From NCBI RefSeq assembly GCF_019925205.1, contig NC_083565.1, forward strand, positions 31,896,241-31,960,240: a stretch of 64,000 nucleotides of DNA. Direction: 5' to 3'. Below, one piece after another: positions 61,901-64,000 of the stretch (its first letter is position 1; the number at the start of each line of letters is the position of its first letter). The position numbers and the translations under genes were made by a program. Under the pieces are notes generated by a model. It searched no databases. It worked only from the letters and a program-made list of their open reading frames with translations, and was not told the DNA's origin. Source of the DNA: Metopolophium dirhodum. Its lineage: Eukaryota > Arthropoda > Insecta > Hemiptera > Aphididae.

Positions 61901-62779
61901 GAAAGAAAAAAACCATTTTTTCTTTCATTTATTAAATTTAAATTTTCAAATGTACAACTAAAAGGATCGTGTTTAATATTTTTTAAAGAATTAAAGAAGT
62001 GTTTTATGTCCACAAATCTTCGACCTTCACAATTGTACCTTGCAAAAACAAAACAAAAAACAACACTTTTAAAATTTTAAAAAAAATGTGAAATCGTTTT
62101 CTAATTTACTAGTGAATATCTCATGTTATAAAATAAATTTCTAACCACAAAACCATTTTTTTATTGGATTTTTTAATCCTATTTTATGTTAACATCTAAT
62201 TAAAATAATTAAAATAATTTGTCTAACATACAATATTGCACGGGGACACACCTAGATCTAGTATTATGTTATTATGTAAGAAACAAATTGTTATCTTCGG
62301 TATAAAGATTATTTACTTACTGTACTTGTTTATTTTCGTTTGTATTTGTCACAAGCAATTTATACTTCGAATGAAGTATATTGTGATTAATATTTGATGT
62401 CGACGGAGATAAAATATTAAGACCCATTTCTACATCATCGGTATTTATTCTAAATTACGAAAAAAAAAAAATTGTATCAGTAGCCCAAGACGTGTAAATG
62501 TACAAAAAAAATAAAATTTATTACGAACAATTCAATACTACTTTGTTCTACATACTCGTTATTTTGACCTTCAATTGGAATAGTCAAATTATCGTTGTTA
62601 TCCTACGAAATAATTTAAACAAAAATAAAAAATGAAATTTATAAGACAAGTAAACAAACATTTAAGTAAGTATATTCACTTACTGTTTTTTGTATGCGAT
62701 GAGTTTGCCAATTTAAAAGTGATGAAACATTAACTCTATTTTTTTTCACCTTGGATAGTTTTTGTTTTTTATTTCCCAT
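58909..62779 (-). pseudogene. Mutator-like/YqaJ-type nuclease element gene, multiply broken
   Basis: Start ATG at 62779 (MGNKKQKLSKVKKNRVNVSS), first exon 62779-62684, second about 62602-62525. The main N-terminal exon (about 62030-61515) ends in VIADGAWSKRSYKSGYNALS, a conserved segment of the arthropod Mutator-like domain. Next come RNKYCSICDKAKLNGSPASA, then MEADIIVEGFRQSIPMHN and NAVEGFNSVVAKYVGGKRFN. The C-terminal part is a YqaJ-type (lambda-exonuclease fold) nuclease: LTASNFGKVCKLR (about 59690-59640), then LAASPDGLIGKDATVEIKCP (about 59360-59300), holding the D and ExK metal-binding residues. It ends RSGLPEP, stop 58911-58909. Breaks: a frameshift at about 61405, an in-frame TGA at 61306-61304 (expected Trp), a frameshift near 59625, and stops plus a frameshift near 59230. 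Several GT-AG introns remain, so this is not a retrocopy. The family is common in aphid genomes; its function is not established. Confidence 0.72.
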
Positions 62780-63229
62780 TTTACCAAATTATTATAAATA
62801 AAACAAATCACGTTTTATAAAAACAAAATCTAAGTTTTAATCACTTAAGTGCGTAAAAATCTTGCTATTTTACACTAGCGAAAAAAATACATAATAATAT
62901 ACCAAGTCCAAGTGTAGTAATGACGTGAGGCGAAGCTCAAATGAACAATATTTCATATTTTCATGTTATATTATTAAATTATATTTCATTCATACAAAAT
63001 TATCAATATACGCAAGATAATAAATATCTTATAATAAATTTTATAATTGTACCGTAGTAATACCTAGAATAGTATAATTACGATTTGTAATCTATCTATA
63101 GCAGACCGTGGCATGCGAAATGGGTGAAGGAACGGTAGTGGCGGAGAAACTCTTCCGCACGCGGCACGCGCTACACTGTCACTGTCGCATTGTCGCGCGC
63201 ATGAACGATCCAGAACGTGTGTTTTTTTT
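62780..63229. other. Upstream flank of the YqaJ-type gene with a G+C-rich patch
   Basis: At 63105-63225 the sequence becomes markedly richer in G+C and CpG (GCACGCGGCACGCGC, TGTCGCGCGCATG). This could be a promoter or the edge of an insertion. No ORF. Confidence 0.35.
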
Positions 63230-63242
63230 TACTAAAACTATG

Positions 63243-63550
63243 TATTTTTATTCCATCATACCGATCGCTGTAGTAATGCGATAATACTTTTAAAAACTGA
63301 TTTGAATTCGTTATAATGTCTACTTGAGATGGGTCAGTTCACATTTTAATATTTCTGATTTATATTCCGAATAATCAACGTTTGAAAATGCCGAAATTTC
63401 AAAATATTCAAACTAAATTTTTGGTTGTTATGGGGGAGAAATCGGGAAAAATAGACTGACCGATCTCAAGTAGACATAATAACAAATTCAAATCAGTTTT
63501 AAAAAGTATTATCGCAATACTACATCGATTAGTATGATGGAATAAAAATT
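63243..63550. mobile_element. Hairpin element
   Basis: About 95-bp arms at 63243-63338 and 63456-63550 are near-perfect inverted copies (TTTTTATTCCATCATAC, GCGATAATACTTTT, AAACTGATTTGAATT, ATGTCTACTTGAGAT). The spacer is about 117 bp. Weaker inverted similarity continues a few bases outward. No ORF. Confidence 0.75.
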
Positions 63551-63569
63551 GGATGTTTTGGCTAAAATA

Positions 63570-64000
63570 ACTGTCCGCCACCGATCCCCTTTTAAGAGAA
63601 TACTATGTAAATACTTTAAACAATAATTATAGTTTATACTATAATAGAAATTATAGACTACACACAACAGTAGTAGGTACCTACTTACAGCACCTATATC
63701 AATGTTGTATTATTTTATATTCCTAAATATGTAAGTTAAAAAACTTAATGTACCTAATTTATGCAACAATCTCACTTCTATTTTGTACGCTAAGGCAAAA
63801 TCCCATAGTATAAAAAGGCATAGGTAACTAACTGAAACGTAGTTTTTTTCATATTCACTAAAATAATCGACCAGCACTCCGTCAAAAACCGAGAAAATAT
63901 CTATTAACTAACATTAATCGAATAAGCTAGTAGGTAGGTATAAGAAATTAGGAACAAAATATACCAATATTATGTATTGGTAAGCCAAATTAGAGATTCA
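63570..64000. other. Intergenic, no gene seen
   Basis: A+T-rich, with TAGGTACCTAC and TAGGTAGGTA motifs. No supported feature. Confidence 0.4.

Noticed and set aside
61793..62080. A 95-codon plus-strand ORF.
   Set aside because: It is the antisense shadow of the conserved Mutator-like exon on the minus strand.

Overview
The window looks like nuclear DNA of a hemipteran insect, most probably an aphid. The reasons are the very A+T-rich background, the abundance of TAATATTATA- and TAGGTAGGTACCTACC-type simple sequence, dense short inverted-repeat elements, and small exons with GT-AG introns. Gene families here (THAP/P-like, YqaJ-Mutator, hAT with DUF4371) are known to be expanded in aphids. The species is inferred, not read. 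I saw no tRNA, rRNA or CRISPR array.

Layout. 1-5560 (+): the 3' seven exons of a prostaglandin G/H synthase (cyclooxygenase)-like heme-peroxidase gene (EGF module, membrane-binding-like exon, catalytic domain), without the segment that carries the catalytic Tyr and proximal His. 5997-9360: a large foldback (inverted-repeat) region interrupted by a pogo/Tigger-like element. 9361-10512 (-): an inverted, disabled copy of three of the peroxidase exons. 11.1-13.8 kb: a FLYWCH fragment cut by a hairpin element. 14566-15324 (-): a single-exon orphan gene, richer in G+C than its surroundings. 15.3-20.9 kb: mostly intergenic, with a hAT-type MITE.

21253-28923 (+): an FMR1/FXR-like RNA-binding protein gene. 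Twelve exons with compatible phases can be joined. The KH0-KH1-KH2 module is duplicated inside the gene through a hybrid exon. 31565-35098 (-): a P-element/THAP9-like transposase relic whose C-terminal part runs in frame into an intronless MCM3 helicase fragment. 35500-40672 (+): a second segmental copy of the FMR1-like gene, with a single KH module and inactivating lesions. 41.5-43.6 kb: a hAT (TTF/DUF4371) relic and copies of an unclassified repeat. 44900-50215 (+): an eight-exon gene with two THAP zinc fingers. 50.8-55.6 kb: a dense array of the same unclassified repeat. 56.5-57.3 kb: tandem duplications. 58909-62779 (-): a multi-exon Mutator-YqaJ nuclease-type element gene with several lesions. 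63.2-63.55 kb: a hairpin element.

How the parts relate. The intact-looking host-type genes are the FMR1-like copy A, the double-THAP gene, the orphan gene and (structurally) the peroxidase. The rest is duplicated or transposon-derived. The theme is duplication followed by remodelling: an internally doubled KH module, a lost catalytic exon beside an inverted partial copy, and a helicase fragment fused to transposase sequence. Exon joins were worked out by hand from splice dinucleotides, reading phase and family knowledge. No transcript or database search supports them.
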